Part shown: positions 5,710-7,131 of the stretch, in pieces | Numbering within the stretch: the stretch's first letter is position 1 | Layout: every line of letters starts with the position of its first letter | Assembly (NCBI GenBank): GCA_005881495.1 | Contig: VBHI01000015.1 | Location: 1 to 7,131 of the forward strand | Length of the DNA stretch: 7,131 nucleotides | Reading direction: 5' to 3' | Source: Chloroflexota bacterium | GTDB taxonomy: Bacteria; Chloroflexota; Ktedonobacteria; Ktedonobacterales; Ktedonobacteraceae | Translations under genes and position numbers: made by a program | The notes under the pieces: generated by a model | Database searches by the model: none | The model's input: the letters and a program-made list of their open reading frames with translations, nothing else | Told to the model about the DNA's origin: nothing

Positions 5710-6654
5710 TCAGCCAGCGCGCTCCTGCGCCGCTTCCCGCAGCCGGTGCACGTCGCGCATGGGGGGGACGCCGAAGAGGCTTTTGTACTCCCGATTGAAG
5801 TGCGAGGCGTCGTGGTAGCCCACGCGATAGGCCGCACTGGCCGCGTCGAGGTCTTCGCCCAGCATCAGACGGCGGGCCTCCTGCAGCCGCAACTGCTTCT
5901 GGAATTGCGAGGGGCTCATCGCCGTGACGGCCTTGAAGTGCAGGCGCAACCCGGAGACGCTCATGCCCAGCTCGCGAGCCATCTCCTCGATGTGAAGTGG
6001 CTGGTCGAAGTCGCGACGCAGTCGCCCGATCGCTCTGGCGATGGAGGGGGTGTAGCCTCCCAGGATCGCCAGGTGACGGAGCCTGGCACCCTGCTCTCCC
6101 ATCAGGAGCCGGTAGACAATTTCCCGCGTGATCAGCGGCATAAGGACCCCTGCTTCGGCAGGGGCATCCAGGAGTCTGACGAGCCGCGCGAAGGCGTCCA
6201 GTAGGTTCGCATCCAACAGACTGACATCGATGCCCCTCACATCAGCGCGGCCTGGAGGCGAGGTGTGACCGGCCTCAAGCAAGACCTCACCGACGAGGGT
6301 GGGAGCGAGTTCCAGGCGCAGACTGAGGTAGGGCCGCTCCTTCGAGGCTTCGAGAACGCGGCGGATGGTGGGCAGCTCGACGGTGGCCAGCAGATACTGT
6401 GAGGGGCCGTACCGGTAGCGGTTCTCGCCCAGAAGGACTTCCTTGCTGCCCTGGGCAATCACGGCCACGGATGGCTCGCTCACACCGTGAAGCAGTTCCA
6501 GAGGCGAGGAGCGGCGGTACAGGTGCAGCCCTGGGAACGGCTGGGTGGTCCCATCTTCGCGCATGGCTCGCCCAATCCGCTCCACCAGTTCCTCGCGGTT
6601 GGCTTGCATCAGCTGGGCCTCGCGTTCTGCAGGCTTGTGGATCATCACATGCAT
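5710..6654 (-). CDS. AraC-family transcriptional regulator (AraC_N / YqhC-like)
   Basis: Read from 6654, the protein has 314 residues. The N-terminal AraC_N domain is recognised by SVAVIAQGSKEVLLGENRYR (about 62-81) and YLLATVELP (about 87-95). The C-terminal DNA-binding domain has two helix-turn-helix units: IEEMARELGMSVSGLRLHFK (about 222-241) and the segment ASAAYRVGYHDASHFNREYK (about 272-291), followed by FGVPP. I chose ATG 6654 because AGAAGAGG ends five bases before it; the frame extends in-frame to ATG 6687 and TTG 6693, but those codons fall in the repeated leader and lack a ribosome site. It heads a probable operon with the oxidase gene and diverges from the cupin gene. Members such as E. 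coli YqhC respond to aldehydes and activate neighbouring reductases, so a similar role is plausible here, but the effector is unknown. A seven-G run (5761-5767) does not disturb the frame. Confidence 0.92.
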   Translation of the reverse strand: MHVMIHKPAEREAQLMQANREELVERIGRAMREDGTTQPFPGLHLYRRSSPLELLHGVSEPSVAVIAQGSKEVLLGENRYRYGPSQYLLATVELPTIRRVLEASKERPYLSLRLELAPTLVGEVLLEAGHTSPPGRADVRGIDVSLLDANLLDAFARLVRLLDAPAEAGVLMPLITREIVYRLLMGEQGARLRHLAILGGYTPSIARAIGRLRRDFDQPLHIEEMARELGMSVSGLRLHFKAVTAMSPSQFQKQLRLQEARRLMLGEDLDAASAAYRVGYHDASHFNREYKSLFGVPPMRDVHRLREAAQERAG

Positions 6655-6727
6655 CGGAACCTCTTCTCTGGTTTCTCCATCATCCATCTGCAAGATGTGC
6701 AGAATCAGCCAATCATTTTCACTAATT

Positions 6728-6757
6728 ATTCTACCACCCTGTGCTCCAAAGTGTCTA
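6728..6757 (-). promoter_or_regulatory. Candidate sigma-70-type promoter for the AraC regulator-oxidase operon
   Basis: On the minus strand, TAGACA (6752-6757) and TAGAAT (6728-6733) are each one base from the -35 and -10 consensus, with an 18-bp spacer. Transcription would start near 6721, leaving a leader of about 65 bases before ATG 6654. Both elements are next to, or overlap, the TACCACC boxes. Confidence 0.5.
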
Positions 6758-6768
6758 TAATTACCACC
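6732..6768. promoter_or_regulatory. Two TACCACC boxes 30 bp apart, candidate AraC-type operator
   Basis: TACCACC lies at 6732-6738 and 6762-6768, a perfect direct repeat with a 30-bp period (about three helical turns). The first box overlaps the -10 and the second lies just upstream of the -35 of the regulator promoter. The arrangement recurs in repeat copy 1. Autoregulation and control of the cupin are inferred from position. Confidence 0.4.
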
Positions 6769-6821
6769 AGACAGAGAACATGCCTCTCTGCTTGTGTAAG
6801 CATGGTGGAGGAATTGAGCAC

Positions 6822-7131
6822 ATGGACATCACAAGAAGTGGCTCACAGCCTTCCGGGAAAGGACCGTCCGAGTACTTTACCGGCACGATACGCCTTGACC
6901 CCCTGTTCGAGGCACCCGCTCCGGCACGTGCGGTCGGGGTGAGTATCACGGTTGAACCCGGCGCTCGGGAAGCATGGCACAGCCACCAGGCTTCGCCAGA
7001 CCCTGATCGTGACGGCTGGCTGTGGCCGGGTCCAACGCTGGGGTGGTCCCATCGAGGACATTCGCCCAGGGGACGTGATCTGGTTCGAGCCTGCTGAGAA
7101 ACATTGGCACGGTGCCACGCCAACCACAGCC
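6822..7131 (+). pseudogene. Cupin of the Mn-dependent (R)-hydroxynitrile-lyase-like type, frameshifted and cut by the window end
   Basis: ATG 6822 is preceded by GGAGG ten bases upstream. The protein starts [19 protein letters not shown], then [13 protein letters not shown], as in small one-domain cupins related to the Granulicella hydroxynitrile lyase GtHNL. His53 and His55 (AWHSH) fall at the numbers of two GtHNL metal ligands. After His55 (codon ending at 6986) the frame breaks: ten bases, CAGGCTTCGC, stand where nine (usually PLG) are expected. From 6997 the other frame continues perfectly with [30 protein letters not shown] and ATPTTA to the window edge. With the frame repaired, Gln59 and His94 complete the four-ligand site, and His96 follows. 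GtHNL-like proteins bind Mn(II); most have no known natural substrate, so lyase activity here is only a family guess. The gene is divergent from the AraC regulator and shares its control region. Confidence 0.85.

Larger units (their letters stand above)
6661..6808. repeat. Copy 2 of the ~147-bp direct repeat, between the AraC regulator and the cupin
   Basis: This is the partner of 1091-1237, in the same orientation and offset by 5,570 bp. It fills nearly all of the divergent gap between the regulator start (6654) and the cupin start (6822). The 58 bases nearest the regulator, which would form its leader and Shine-Dalgarno, are identical to copy 1. The middle is variable at 6745-6752, which is the promoter spacer. 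There are no terminal inverted repeats or open reading frame of an insertion sequence. Confidence 0.9.

Noticed and set aside
4987..6204. A 405-codon open frame on the plus strand
   Set aside because: It is antisense to the oxidase and the AraC gene, crosses the gap between them, has no recognisable motif, and is expected by chance in high-GC coding DNA.
6655..6693. A longer AraC start (TTG 6693 or ATG 6687)
   Set aside because: These 13 extra codons lie in the repeated leader and overlap the Shine-Dalgarno for ATG 6654; no ribosome site precedes them.
1091..6808. The direct repeats as ends of a composite transposon or att sites
   Set aside because: No transposase or integrase, no inverted termini and no target-site duplication are seen; the repeat content is a promoter and leader instead.

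Overview
The window looks like accessory DNA from a large-genome soil bacterium, most likely a member of the Ktedonobacteria (Chloroflexota). This is inferred from the style of the proteins, not proven: a regulator-type TPR tail with about 40-residue repeats ending in a WGAAE / AEGRTMTPEQ segment, a small deazaflavin-type nitroreductase, and an AraC_N/YqhC-like regulator beside redox genes. There are no RNA genes, transposases, CRISPR arrays or origins that I can see.

Layout: (1) 1-1056, the C-terminal part of a TPR protein entering from the left, cut by an in-frame TAG. (2) 1057-1346, an intergenic region carrying copy 1 of a ~147-bp repeat. (3) 1347-2330, an intact, AT-richer aldo/keto reductase. 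(4) 2430-2763, a carboxymuconolactone-decarboxylase-family gene with a +1 frameshift. (5) 2925-3280, a deazaflavin-type nitroreductase with a -1 frameshift. (6) 3331-3933, a multi-pass membrane protein with an in-frame TGA. (7) 4072-4446, a GNAT acetyltransferase that has lost its C-terminal half. (8) Minus strand, 6654 to 4411: an AraC-family regulator followed 36 nt later by an intact alditol-oxidase-like flavoprotein, reading as a two-gene operon. (9) 6655-6821, a divergent promoter region carrying copy 2 of the repeat. (10) 6822 to the right edge, a cupin of the manganese hydroxynitrile-lyase-like type with a +1 frameshift.

Two themes stand out. First, the divergent control region between the AraC regulator and the cupin (promoter, 5' leader and Shine-Dalgarno) is duplicated 5,570 bp away, in the same orientation, upstream of the aldo/keto reductase. 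Both copies carry a pair of TACC(A)CC boxes exactly 30 bp apart. This suggests a small regulon in which one regulator controls the aldo/keto reductase (perhaps with the CMD gene), the cupin, itself and the flavin oxidase. Second, most of the other genes are broken by a mix of nonsense codons, single-base indels and one truncation, while the aldo/keto reductase, the oxidase and the regulator are intact. Either this is a decaying island whose redox/regulatory core is kept, or the assembly holds several independent errors.
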